Part shown: positions 24,814 to 37,300 of the stretch, piece after piece | Numbering within the stretch: position 1 is the first letter of the stretch | How the letters are laid out: every line of letters begins with the position of its first letter | NCBI GenBank assembly: GCA_003667245.1 | Contig: RCNN01000138.1 | Span: forward strand, 20,127 to 84,126 | DNA: 64,000 nt | Direction: 5' to 3' | From: Heterostelium multicystogenum | Lineage: Eukaryota > Evosea > Eumycetozoa > Acytosteliales > Acytosteliaceae | Translations under genes and position numbers: made by a program | Notes under the pieces: model-generated | Seen by the model: only the letters and a program-made list of their open reading frames with translations | Databases searched by the model: none | What the model was told of the DNA's origin: nothing

Positions 24814-26910
24814 ATGACAAAATTACTATTGATTGTTTTGGTGACGCTGTCATTGTGGACATTGGCAATCAATGGTTGGAGAGATGTTTCAATGCCAAAG
24901 ATTAAATCGATTCCAATCGATGTCAACGATGAAAATGTCACTGTGCCTTCAACATCGAATCTTAACTACGATTTGACTCTGGTGAGAATTACTACAAACT
25001 TCACAGTCAGTGAGCAACAACCATTGATAATTATGTATCAGTTCGACGCTTGCTATGATTGTGCATACCAGGAGTTAGTATCATTGACAAAGTAGGTACC
25101 AATCAAAACAATGACCAAGTTCTGAAACATTCAAGGAGTGTTCTTGACCAAAATGCCAATTTTGCTAACTTTTTTTTTATATTTTGATCTTGACAAAATG
25201 ATCTTCATTGTGCCTCATTGCATCGCTACAGCCAATCAACAGAATTCTTTACATTATCTAGTGAATTTGGATATAGCTTTAATTTTACGTTGTACGACAA
25301 TGGAGGAAAGATATTGCTGAGTGACTCTCTGGACTACCAGTTTGGCGAAAATGGAGTCTATGAAATTGGATCAAATCCATTTTGGACCACAATGCAAAGG
25401 GAATGCTACATGAAGTGGTTACCCTTAAGGACCCAGTCAATCCATTCATTCCAATCGCTGTGGCATTTGGAATTGCTGCAGGCTGCGCCATTATCTGGCC
25501 AATTGCCGTGCACTACTACAAGAAGTCAAAATTAGAGTCACTGGAGTACCAGTTGCATCATTTGGAGTCGAATGATCCCAAGAAGGATCGTATGAAGTCA
25601 CTCGATGTCTTCCGTGGACTCTCCATTACCATTATGGTTTTCGTCAACTATGGAGGTGGAGGATACTGGTTCTTCAACCACTCCTATTGGAATGGACTGA
25701 CTGTTGCTGATCTCGTATTCCATGGTTTGTTTTTATCATGGGTTGCGCCATGCCAATGTCTTTCAACGCATTGGAGTCACGTGGTGTTCCAAAGAAGACC
25801 ATTGTCATCAAGCTCGTTCGTCGTTCGATTACCCTCTTTGCGCTGGGTATGTTCCTCAACAATGGAAATGATCTTCAGCACTGGAGAATCCTTGGTGTTC
25901 TCCAGAGATTTGGTATTTCTTATCTTGTAACAGGACTCATCATGATGTTTGTTCCAGTCTGGAGATACCGTCAGCTCGATGACATGGACGAGGAGCAACC
26001 ACTCTTCCAAGGTGGATCCATCCAGGAGAGAATTAGATCTCGCTATCCAAAAATGTTTGCCGACATCATACCATACTGGATTCAATGGGTAGTCGCCCTC
26101 CTCTTGCTCTCCGTTTGGTTCCTCGTCACATTCCTGCTCCCAGTTCCAGGATGCCCCACCGGCTACATTGGTCCAGGTGGAATCGGATCGAAAGGAGAGC
26201 ATCCAAACTGCACAGGTGGTGCAGCACGTTATGTTGATCTGAAGATATTCGGCGAGAACCATATCTACCAGACGCCAACTTGCCAGGACATCTACAACAC
26301 AGGCTCGTACGACCCTGAAGGAACACTCGGATACATCACATCGATTTTCATGTGTTTCCTCGGAGTGCAGTGCGGCCGAACCATCCTCGCCTTTAAGAAA
26401 GCAACATGCCGTTTGATTCGTTGGAGCATCTGGGGACTTGTGCTGTGTGGCATTGCAGCTGGTCTCTGCGGAATGTCACAGAACAACGGATGGTTGCCCA
26501 TCAACAAGAATCTCTGGACACCCTCGTTTGTGCTCCTTCTCTCAGGATTCGGCTTCTTTGTATTATCTTTTATGTACATTTTTATCGATCTCAAGAAGTT
26601 CTGGAACGGAGCACCCTTTGTCTACGTTGGAATGAATCCCATCACCATTTACATGGGACACGAAATTCTAAGTGGATATTTCCCATTCTCATTTTATATG
26701 TAAATATCAATTAGAATCAACGAACCACATTGGTTGTTGCATCACCAATCATAAGAATAATAATAGCATTACTAATCAATCGTTTCTCTATTGCATTTTA
26801 GTAACCCTGTTACACATACACTTTTCTTACTATCAAATGTCATTGGTGTTAGTTGTTGGTTGTTTATAGCATATCTAATGTTTAGAAATAGAATATTCAT
26901 CAATATTTAA
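24814..26910 (+). CDS. Heparan-alpha-glucosaminide N-acetyltransferase-like membrane protein
   Basis: HGSNAT moves acetyl groups from cytosolic acetyl-CoA across the lysosomal membrane to glucosamine ends. Exon 1 (24814-25091) encodes a signal peptide ([20 protein letters not shown]) and luminal domain; exon 2 starts at 25232. Hallmarks: [40 protein letters not shown] (His in the catalytic position), [41 protein letters not shown], and [14 protein letters not shown]. About ten membrane segments are expected. Two one-base losses: A-run 25396-25398 and CC at 25730-25731. An in-frame TAA sits at 26701-26703, yet family-like sequence continues ([11 protein letters not shown], then after an intron [26 protein letters not shown]) to a stop at 26908-26910. 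The last intron (26751-26801) reads AT...AG instead of GT...AG. Dictyostelid substrate is unknown since heparan sulfate is absent. Confidence 0.88.
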
Positions 26911-27534
26911 TTAATTCTAATTAAAAAACACCACTTAACAACAATAATAACAATAACAATATTAGCAGCAACAACAATAATAGCTTTACAATATCAAGTA
27001 GATAAAGTAGTTAAACAAATATACTTAAATAGCTATTTCCCAAACCAAAATCTTATAATATTATATATAATTTTTAAAAGATATGTCTTAATGAGGTCAT
27101 TAGCAATGAACAACCAAATGAAAATAAAATCATTTATAATAATGATAATAATAATAATAATAGAATAATGATAAATATGACAAGTCGATGAAATTTCTAT
27201 GAATTTTTAAAAAAATAAAATAAAACTTTATTAATTTTAATTAAAACAAATTTCATTTCATATCAAACATCATTTATGTTTGCTACTACCATTAATGGTA
27301 ATCGTCTTTGTTTGTACATAATTATATTATAATTAACACAGTCGACGAAAACTGAATCCAATCAACCCAATCAAGTCAAGTCCATCAGAGTCATCAATCA
27401 ATCAACCAATCAACAATCAAGCAATTTAGTATAAGCTTATATTATACTGTATTATATTATATTATTAATAATACGATAGATAGACTGACTCCTGACTTTG
27501 AAGCAAGAGTTAGATCAACGTTGAGTCATCACCG
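26911..27534. other. Intergenic region
   Basis: Between the HGSNAT-like gene and the Zn2Cys6 factor. A/T-rich with AAT and CAA runs. It ends in a poly-AT block (about 27425-27475) likely close to the transcription start of the following gene. Confidence 0.5.
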
Positions 27535-29588
27535 ATGAATACAAGACCTACAAAGAGAAAGTCTGAGAAGGCTTGCTTCACTTGTCAGATCGACAATGGG
27601 CTGTGCGATGAGAATAGGCCCTGCTCAAGATGTGTGCAGAAGGGCCAGCCACAGATGTGCTACTTTCCAAGTCATTCAACCACGGAGCGACCCACTCAGA
27701 AGAAATCAACTGAGCAAAACAACCTCAGCAATCCTTTCAATTCAAATACATCGCTTCTACAATCAGATGGCACAGTAGCGTATAACACCTATGTCAACAA
27801 CAACCATCACAATAGCAATCCCTATATTTCACAGGTACTGCAGCCTTCTACAACAACCTCGGCCTCCAATACAATGCCACTGTCATCGAACCAACCATTT
27901 GCTTTCAAAGGTGACATAATCAAGCATCCAACCGCTAACAACAATAATGTATGTATATCATGATTGATTTGGAATGAATAATATCCAATACTAATACTAA
28001 TACCAACTCTGATGATGATAATGATGAAATAGTTATATAGTAATAACCATAGTAATAACAATGATTTAAGTATACAACAATATATGCTGAATGAACTGCG
28101 AGAGATGAAAGAAGGACAGAAGAAGATGTATGAAGAGCTGTTGTATTTGAAAGAGAAGAGCGAGAAGCTTGAGATGATCAATGAAAATTTAGTTTCGAAA
28201 CTAAGCATGTTGAATTTGAATTCACTGGACATCAATGGTTCGACATCTGCACAGGCCTCACCAACCACAGACAATGCCATTACATACCCAAGAAACATAA
28301 AAGAGGTCTGCGACTACTATCCACATGCCAACATTTTCATTGTATTTGACATTTCAAAGAATCCACCTACCGTTATAGAAGCATCACCTGCATTCATCAA
28401 GCTGCTGGGCTACACCAAAGTAAGTGACTACGCATCTAACAATTAGATTATATCTATCGTGATACTAACTGTGGTGGCATTGTTAGAATGAGATTATAGG
28501 TATAGCATGGACTCAAATTATTCAGCCAGAGCTTATAGAGAGCACAATGAAAGTATTCAATCAGAGGAATCTAACTGGAAACACCGTGGAAATGACACAG
28601 TGTTATAGAAGTAAAGTATGTTAGAATCAAATAGATCATTGTTTGGAATGGACATCACCATTGGAACCAGCTTAATACTAATTCAACATCAAACTTATAG
28701 CATGGAACAGTATATCATTCATTGGACAATCATACTTTTATTTTTGATCATGATGGCAGACCGATTTGCGACGTGGTACACTGTAGATTATTGAGCCCCG
28801 ATATCGTACCCAAAGAATTCTACCTCAACTTTAATAATACTCAAAGATTTAGACAGCTTACCAACAGTGCTACACCTTCCAAAGGATCAATCTCAACATT
28901 GGACGACAGCACCCCACCTGGAACACCGCTTACTTCTATCATAAATTCAAGTCGCATACACGAATCGCCTGCGACGCCCATGTCAACAGATCCTATCCAT
29001 TCACATGCTTCTCCCTCTCCAAATCCAACACCGACACCAACTCCACCACTATCCAACACCAACAACAACAACACCAACCATCCTGACAACAATTCCAATA
29101 TAACCTACAATATAAATCATTTTAACAACAACAGCAGTGTGCCTCCACCGCCACTCTCCTTAGGCACAAGTATAAATAATAGCAATAGCAGCAGCAACAA
29201 CAACAGCAACAATGATATCATTTCCAGTAGCAATTCAATATCAGATTTAAATTCAAGCTTTAGCAACATATTGAGTGATAGTTTCCCATCTTATAATCAA
29301 TTTGCAACAGATAATTCATTTTACAATGATATCAATTTGGATATAGACCCCACTCAATACTTTGCCAATCAACCAGGCGATCTAACAGCTCCTATCAATA
29401 CGACAGATACAAGTGGAATGGGACAATCTGAAATCGGAAACGTTGACTGGTCTAACAACATTGCACTCGATTGGGGAAATAATAGTCAAACTTCAATTTT
29501 AAAGCATCAACCACAACAACCAATGCAGCAGCAACAACAACCATTACAACAACATCCAATTAATAATAACAAACAACACCTAGGTTGA
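27535..29588 (+). CDS. Zn(II)2Cys6-PAS transcription factor (ERT1/AcuK-like architecture)
   Basis: A DNA-binding regulator. The N-terminus is basic (MNTRPTKRKSEK) followed by ACFTCQIDNGLCDENRPC and SRCVQKGQPQMC: a C-x2-C-x6-C-x5-C-x2-C-x8-C fungal-type binuclear cluster. After an Asn/Ser/Gln-rich linker comes a short coiled coil (ELREMKEGQKKMYEELLYLK) and a PAS domain spread over exons ending at 28419, 28497-28615 and starting at 28701: IFIVFDISKNPPTVIEAS, FIKLLGYTKNEIIGIAW, FIFDHDGRPICDVVHCRL. The C-terminal about 260 residues are Pro/Asn/Ser/Gln-rich. This order matches fungal ERT1/AcuK gluconeogenesis regulators. The first intron (27949 to about 28040) leaves a one-base phase mismatch with the next exon, so one base is probably wrong or the acceptor differs. 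Target genes are unknown. Confidence 0.87.
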
Positions 29589-30440
29589 GAAACCAACTAA
29601 ACAACAATAAAATAGTGCATTCGGCATCTATACTTTTATATGACAAAATATAGTTAATTTACGTTGATTCACCAAATCAAATCAAACCAAACTAAATCCA
29701 ATCAATCCAAGCAATCCTGTCATAAATCCAGGGCTTGTGTTTGATTTAACACTGTTTGTTTTTATTGATCTAAGCTATAACCGGTTTTTGTCACATTCGA
29801 ATGTATTCATGTTTCGAAAAAAAAAAAAACAAAAAACAAAATACCACAACATTATTTTTTGGAAATTAAAAAAAAGGCGCGAATCTAATTCTTGTGTTAT
29901 TATTATTATGACAGGCATTATTATTCTTTGTTTATTTATCAAAGAGACCTCTCCACAAGTAGACTGCTTCTCTATTGTAAAAGTCTAAGCATCTTTCATT
30001 CATTACAATCAGTCAAACAATCAGATTCAATTCGGATTCCATCCATCCATCCCATCAATTCAATCATTGTCATTATTTTTATTATTGAAACCAACCTTAA
30101 GCTTAAACTTATTCAATCATTCATATCATTCAATCAAGTAGCTCAGAACTCAGTCATACTTATTACCTTTAAAGTTACAAATATTACATTACATTACTTA
30201 TTATTTATCATAATATTTAATTGAAATGTTTACTATTTAATCATCGACAATAATAATAAATAATAGAAAATAATATCACATAGTATAGAGATAGATAGAT
30301 ATATAGATATATAGATACATCCAAACAAATTACTCGAGCTTAAATTATATATATTGATAGATTAGAATAAGAAAGAAAGATAGAGATAGAGATAGATTAG
30401 CTAGTTTCTATTGGATTTAGTTTTTTTGTTAAAATAAATT
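29589..30440. other. Intergenic region and rblA leader
   Basis: No gene recognised. Contains an A11 run near 29818, then pyrimidine/CA-rich and GATA-rich repeats (AGATAGAT near 30285-30395) before the rblA start. Confidence 0.5.
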
Positions 30441-33400
30441 ATGGATACAAGCCAAGGTAATTATTGTTGCTAATGCAACTTTCAAAATTAATTTAAATTG
30501 TTTGTATATTTATTGATGTTTGATATATTTAGATCGAATTGTAAAACCTGGTAGACCTCTACCTGTGTTGAGTAGAGCTGATAGTAGCGGTTCAGTCGAT
30601 GGAGAAATAATACAGAGTCAGGGTGGGTCAATGGATGAGTTGGTGGCTGCTGTCGATTCACTTCGTGGCGAGCACACCCTCATTTCCAGTGAAGATTTAA
30701 AGACGAAATTAGACGCGATCGCTTTCAGTTTGAATGTAGACGAGGAAACCTTATCCACTGCTTTGGAGCTATTGGAAAGTTTACAGTTGACCAACGATGT
30801 AAGTGTCGGCAGGCATTTCGAGGCATCCAGCTAACTCTTCATTTAAACTAACCGACCTTTGAATTGCCATCAACATATCAACATTTAGTCATCGGAGTCG
30901 GATATAAAGTATTGTGTTATAACATCTCTGTTCATCGCTGGAAATACAAAGTTTAGTAATATGTTGCATAGTCTTGGAGGCGTTGGTAAAGATCGAAAGC
31001 AGATTCCTCTCAACAGCGTTTACCTATCGCAGCTGCTAAAGTCGACTAATGTCCCTATGCTACAGTTTTTTGATTCGGCTGTGCCCTTCATGATCTCGCT
31101 CATGGGCACTGAAGTATCACGTTCTTTCGACTCCCAGTTCAAGAAACTGAGTCAGAACTTTGTCATTCTCAATATTATCTATCGCAAGTTTGAAGAGTTG
31201 TTTCAGCTTCTGTTCAAATGGTCACCAGCCAGCTCGTCACTGAGGTCAGTACACTCAGGCAAGCAACACAGCGCCGAGGGAGTATCTCTTTAGCGTAGGA
31301 TGGCTACTATATCTTCACTGCAAGAGCAAGCTTTTCAGTGACACACCGGACCTACTACAGTCGATAAATATCATCCTGTGTTGTTTGAATCTACTCTATA
31401 TGAAATCCTCTTCTTCGACGACCACTAAGATGACTTTTGATAATGACAATGAAGAAGTGAGCCATGTAGATGCCGGCGAGGACGACCGCAGAGTACTCAA
31501 ATTCTTGTGTAACACAATCGGCGGTAATTTGAAAGAACTTGTAAATACCAATCAAAAGATATTTTCTCCTATTATCGTAGAGGTAAGTTGTAGTGATTGA
31601 TTGATTGATTCGCTAGTTTGTCAAACTAATGGAGTTTTCTGTTGATTGAATAGATGGTCAACACCAATACATTAAAGACTTTCGACGAGAAGAGAGATGA
31701 TTATTTCTCAAATTTAAATCTACTTTCAGCAAACTTTTTACATCTAAACAAGCTTTATGAGCACCAATATTATACAAATGGCGACATCGACGAGCGAGTA
31801 TTCCTATTTGACAAGGATATTATAGGAACTCCTTTCAAGTCCTCTTCATCCATCCGCAAATCCAATCTTATTTCAGAGCATCAGCATCACCACCATCATC
31901 ACAGCAGAACAAGACAACCTCTATTTAACAACAGTAATGAAAATAACAGCGCTAACAACACAAACAATAATGGAGCAGCTCCATCATCTAGTAAGAATAT
32001 AGGTGGTGGATATCCAACTACACCTAGTAAAAACAGTTTGAATAATAATAATGGTGTACGGAGTATACCACCTCAGACCCCTGTGTCTGCAACAGTAAAT
32101 ATGGTCAGTTGGATCAAACAAACAGGTGGTAACAATAATCTCATGGAGTCAGTATCGCAGTTGATTAGGGAAAGCAGTGGTGGCAACACAGCCGCAGCAC
32201 AAGAAACAATCGATACCATCTCTAACATGGTACTGGATCTCACCAATGGAATCCATAATCTCTATCTGTCTGATGAGTTGATCACATCGGACGAGCAGAC
32301 TATTCTAACTAAACGTAAAAACTATGGAGTCAAATTGTACTACTCACTTCTCTTCAAAGCGATTACATTCGAGAAGGCTCGATCTAGCGGCGGTGCAGCT
32401 GGTCTCCAAGTGATTCTCTCACACACAGAGTTCCACAAGTCACTTCTTGCAACCAGTTTCGAAATGGTTGCCTATGCACATAAGCTCGATAATTTACTCT
32501 TTCCTCACTTTGTAAATCTGTTTGGTCTGCATCCTTTCAGCTACTTTAGAATCATTGACAATATCGTGAAGGTCGACGAAACCATTCCACAGCTTCTAGT
32601 GACACACTTGCTCTCGATTGAGGATCGTATCATTGAGCAATATGCATGGAGCGAGGGCTCCCCAGTTTTTGCAATGATAGAGAAATCCAAAGACCACATA
32701 AGACAACTGACACCGTTTGCTTCACAAGTGTCAGCACTCCAACCGCCATCGACACCCTCATCACACAACTCCAACAGCCTCATTCAGAATTTTTCAACAC
32801 CAACCAAACCAACTGCAAAACCAGTTCCCGTCATAATGCAATCACCAGGACCTAAACCAAAATCTCCAGTAGTTTTAATGGTATGTCTAATATCCATTCC
32901 ATCGTTAATTTCTGTCAGTCATTCTCTAACCAATCTATAGAATTTCTTTAGAAAAGTATTACATTTAATTAGCCAGAGATGTAAAAGCTATTGTAGTTCA
33001 CTGTCGCTGCCCAATGATGTTGTGCAACAGATCCTGTGGGCGACTGTCAATTTAGTGATCGAACATACTGAGCTACTCAAAAACAGAACACTGGATATCA
33101 TGATCATAAGCACAATTTATGCTATTTGTAAAGTTAATTCCATTTCCAAGACATACAAAACAATCATTGAAAGTACATCAATTCCAACCAAAGTAAGTAG
33201 TCAGTCAATTGATAAACTAGGATTGCCAAGATTACCAATATTAATTCATCTTCATTAAATAGGTATACAAAGATATTGTATTGACAAATGGAAACACAGG
33301 TGATATTGTTGCATTTTATAATGAACTGTATTTACCGATTATGGACTCTATCATCCACCAGGCTGCAGAGAAATGCCAATATCTTAAAAATGTGAATACG

Positions 33401-33941
33401 CCAACAAAGCAGCAAATGATTCCATCTTCACCTCGACCTTCACCACTCCCTTTACAACAAAAAAATATCACATTCTCGCCAATGGTATCGCGAACCTCCA
33501 ACAACTTAACACTTACACCCTCAAAACTGTCATACAGTATTGCAGAACACCTTCAAAAGAGCTTAAAGTCATCAACATGAATATCAACAACAGTAGCAGC
33601 AGCAACATCGGAGGCGTTAGCACCAGCGCCATGTTGGCACACCCTCTAAATCCGCTCATCACAACAACCCCACGTCATCTTCTACACCTTCTTCGTCAGT
33701 GTCGTCGGACAAGTTCATTCATCGAATGTTTCACCAGTTTTATCATCATCATCATCGTCGTCTTCCTCTGATTTCAATGAGAATATCAGCAAACAGCGAG
33801 GCCAATACTATAGATAATGGGCACACCAGCAACAACAACAATTCCAATAAGAGTAAAGGAAAGCGTTTGTTCTTTGGTGACGACAACAGCAGTCCTACCC
33901 TTCATGAAGAGTCATGTCCTGAGCCACCACTCAAGAAATAG
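30441..33941 (+). CDS. rblA: Retinoblastoma-like protein
   Basis: Cell-cycle regulator binding E2F/DP. Exons by canonical sites: 30441-30456 (MDTSQ), 30533-30798, 30899-31244, 31294-31582, 31654-32880, 32941-33192, 33263 to the stop at 33941. The N-terminal Rb domain includes DIKYCVITSLFIAGNTKFS and WLLYLHCKSKLFSDTPDLLQ. The A pocket box begins at IPPQTPVSATVNMVSWIKQT and contains NYGVKLYYSLLFKAI, FHKSLLATSFEMVAYAH, LFGLHPFSYFRIID, EDRIIEQYAWSEGSPVF. The B box has FFRKVLHLISQRCKSY, LLKNRTLDIMIISTIYAICK. The Ser/Pro-rich C-terminus (SSPRPSPLPLQQ, FSPMVSRTSN) has CDK-type SP/TP sites and ends KRLFFGDDNSSP...PPLKK. The first 6 exons read cleanly; in the last exon the frame changes at about 33575 and 33700. 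Family assignment is firm, and D. discoideum has a single rblA. Confidence 0.93.
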
Positions 33942-34353
33942 ATGACTCATTACCAACAACAAAAATAACCCGACAAATCAAAGATTATTTATTTCAATCC
34001 TATTCATTCAACACATAATAATAATTCACAACAAACTAGTTTAAACATTTATTATAATTTTGTAAATAACAACTAATCATCTTAAATTCTATAATAAATC
34101 ATTAATATTATATTTTGAGAAAGAGTGTTTGGGAGGGTATGGGTATGGTGCAAATACACACTAATACAAAACCCCATTCTCATTTTGGTCTGAATATTCA
34201 TAGCTTGTCTCAACAACAATAGAACTTTGGGTTCTTCTCAGAATTTGAAAACATTTAAATTTAGTTTTGGTGTGAAACATCATTGAAGGAAGATATATAT
34301 ACACACACTCATACATATATATACATAGATATAAGAGGGATTTGTGATGTTAT
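33942..34353. other. Intergenic region
   Basis: Short A/T-rich spacer between rblA and rev3, with a (CA/TA)-rich leader near 34295-34330. No gene. Confidence 0.5.
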
Positions 34354-34371
34354 AATGAATGAGTCGACAAC

Positions 34372-37300
34372 ATGTATAACAACGACGACAGTATGCTTAA
34401 TGAATGTGATATTACTCTTGATAAATCATTTCAACAAGTGCAAGGTCATCATCAAAATGATGTTGGTGAACAAAACCACCACCACCAACATAATAGCCAA
34501 CGAGCACATGATAAATCAGAATCAAGAGCAAAAACATCAAGAGCAAAAACAGTCTTCTGCCAATGCAATTTCAAGTACATTGTTTAGTATAAGAATAGTA
34601 GATATCGATTACTACTTATCGAAGCCATGCGTTGACCTCGATATAACACATTCACCAATTGATAGCAAACCATTGCCACTTGTGCCGATTGTACGCGTTT
34701 TTGGGTCGACTCCTGCAGGTCAAAAGGCATGTCTTCACCTTCCACAAGCTATTCCCCTATTTCTTTATCGAATATTCCGAAAATCTACCATTAGATTTAG
34801 ATTATGGTATGTTGGCTGGGGACGCAAATGATACCTATTAATGTTAGATTGACTAATCTTGTTACTTCTAGTTAATACCTATATTAGAAAACTAGTTTCT
34901 AGTATAAACATGGCAATGGGATCACCAGGACAACAGGATCAGCCAGGAAAAAATCAATCTAAAGCTAAGCAGCAGCAACAGCAGCATATATTCAATGCTA
35001 GATTGGTCAGAGGCAGACCTTTCTATGGCTACTACCCCCAAGATAAAATATTTATAAAGTTGTTTTGTAAGTCTTATTGCTGCTGTTGATTTTACTATTT
35101 TGAGCATTGCCACTAATGACGAATGTCTTGATATAATTAGAATTAATCCAGATAGTTTAAACAGGATTGCTAATCTACTGAGAAATGGGTCAATTATGGG
35201 TGTCAAGTTTGATGTTTACGAAGCTCACATTCCCTTTATGTTACAGGTTTTCTTGGACTATAATCTTGCGGGAATGTCATTTATTGATTTCGATCGTATT
35301 TGGTTCCGTCGGCCATTGCCTTCTGCCAAGAGAATGTGGGGCTCCTACGAGCAGGATAGATCGCAGGATTCAGGTAACTATAACTACGATCACCAGCTCC
35401 ATCTAAGCACTTAATTAACCTTATAAAAAAAAGCACCCAATCACAAGAACATTGAATTTAGAAAGTGGTTTAGCGAGTACTGTGGAAGTGATTTCAAATA
35501 TTGGTCTCCTATTCAGTCGAGAAAAACTACCTGTGAATTGGAAGTTGATGGCGATATATTTGATACTACCAATATCAACTACAATAACTACACTCCTGTG
35601 GTTCAGTCAAATGTCGAGCAAAAACTGGTGAAATCACTCAACTCTATTTGGAACGATGAGATTGAGAGGCGAAAGAATCAAGGTATCTCATCGCAATTCA
35701 CACAGGTTCCTAGTCAACCCCGGCGACCAATTGCTATGGGTCACTTTGTCCAGCCTTTGGCTCACAAAAAGATACAAAGCCATTATTGAAAAAGAAGACC
35801 AAATTATAAAGAAACATCTTGATCAGGTGAAGAGTGGCAATGTCAATAGCAAGCGACAGAAAGAATCAGCGATCAACTCACAACCATCATTCTCAGTGAA
35901 TACAAGCAAGCAATTGTTATCACAACAATATTTCCAATCAATACCGCTTTCAAATTCACCCAATATTTCGGTGGAGTCCGAGCCTTCATTGAAAGATGAT
36001 ATCAACATGGACATAAATATTAGATTTGAACAGTTGGACGAAGAGGGAAGAGAGATACCGCCTGAAGACTTTGAGTTTGAAATTTCAGGTGTATTTGTAG
36101 ATACAAATGTTCAACAAAACAGCAATATTAGTAAGAATCAACCAGTGACCAAAACAAATCAATTGGATAGGAAACCAAGATGACAGTGATGATGATGATG
36201 GATTTGATCAGATAAAATCACAAAAAGAGATTAAAGATATATTAGCTTCTTCTCAGTTACCATTTATATCTCAGACCGAATACTATTGCTGGTCAGATGA
36301 TGATGAAGATATAGATCAACAAAAGAGCAACACAGATAAAATCTCAGGAAAGAGAAAGTTATCTTTGAGTAGTGAAGATGTGTCAAGTAAGGAGCAGATT
36401 CCGCAATATGATGGAGGAACAGATCAGAAAAAGGATAATAATAGAAAAAGTAATAGTAATAATAGCAATCAATTTTCCCTTTTTGACAAATACAAAAGGT
36501 TTAATTTGGATTCAAAACAAGTGGAAAATTTTGAAGATGATCCAATTTCCACTTCACAATACTATAGCAATAGAAAATCTAAATCCAAAACAAAGACTAA
36601 CATGCTGGTATTTGATAAGCCAAGATCAAATCCCAAATCAACTACCACTACAACTACAACGACCGATACTTCCGTTTTCAACGAAAAGAAATAGGAAAAA
36701 TATTAATCTTGAATATGAAGATAGTAATTCCATTAACTTTGTACCATCTACATTTCCGTCAAATCAACAGAAACTGCCATCTCCTCCACCTCAACCTCCA
36801 ATTAAATCTTGTTTTAGAAAACCAGCACCAATAACTGGATTTCAATCTCCACCTCCAAAGAAAACAGTACGATTCTTTATCCCTTCACCAGAGATTATAC
36901 CGGAGACACAGTTCGATCCACCTTCACCAACTGAAACCACTCCAATGTACATACCTTATACACCTTTGACGACTTTGTCAACAACTACATCTCCACCCAT
37001 GGTTAGTCCAATATTGTCTTCCTTTTTTGAACCGTCTATATCTTCAAATCCCATCCAACAGCCACCTGCATATGAATCCCAAATCTTACAATCTAATCCA
37101 ATGATTGAAATTTCACCAACTAGCAATACTAGTGCTTCTATTAGGTCACCAACTATGATTTCCTCATCCACTTCACTCTCAGTCTCACCTCTAAATCCAA
37201 TTAAGAGTCCAAAGAATTCGCCTCCTCTCTTTCCCAACATCGAAGTTGTAGTGGAAACACCTACACCTCCGCCACCTCTCCAGCTTTCGGACTCTCCTGT

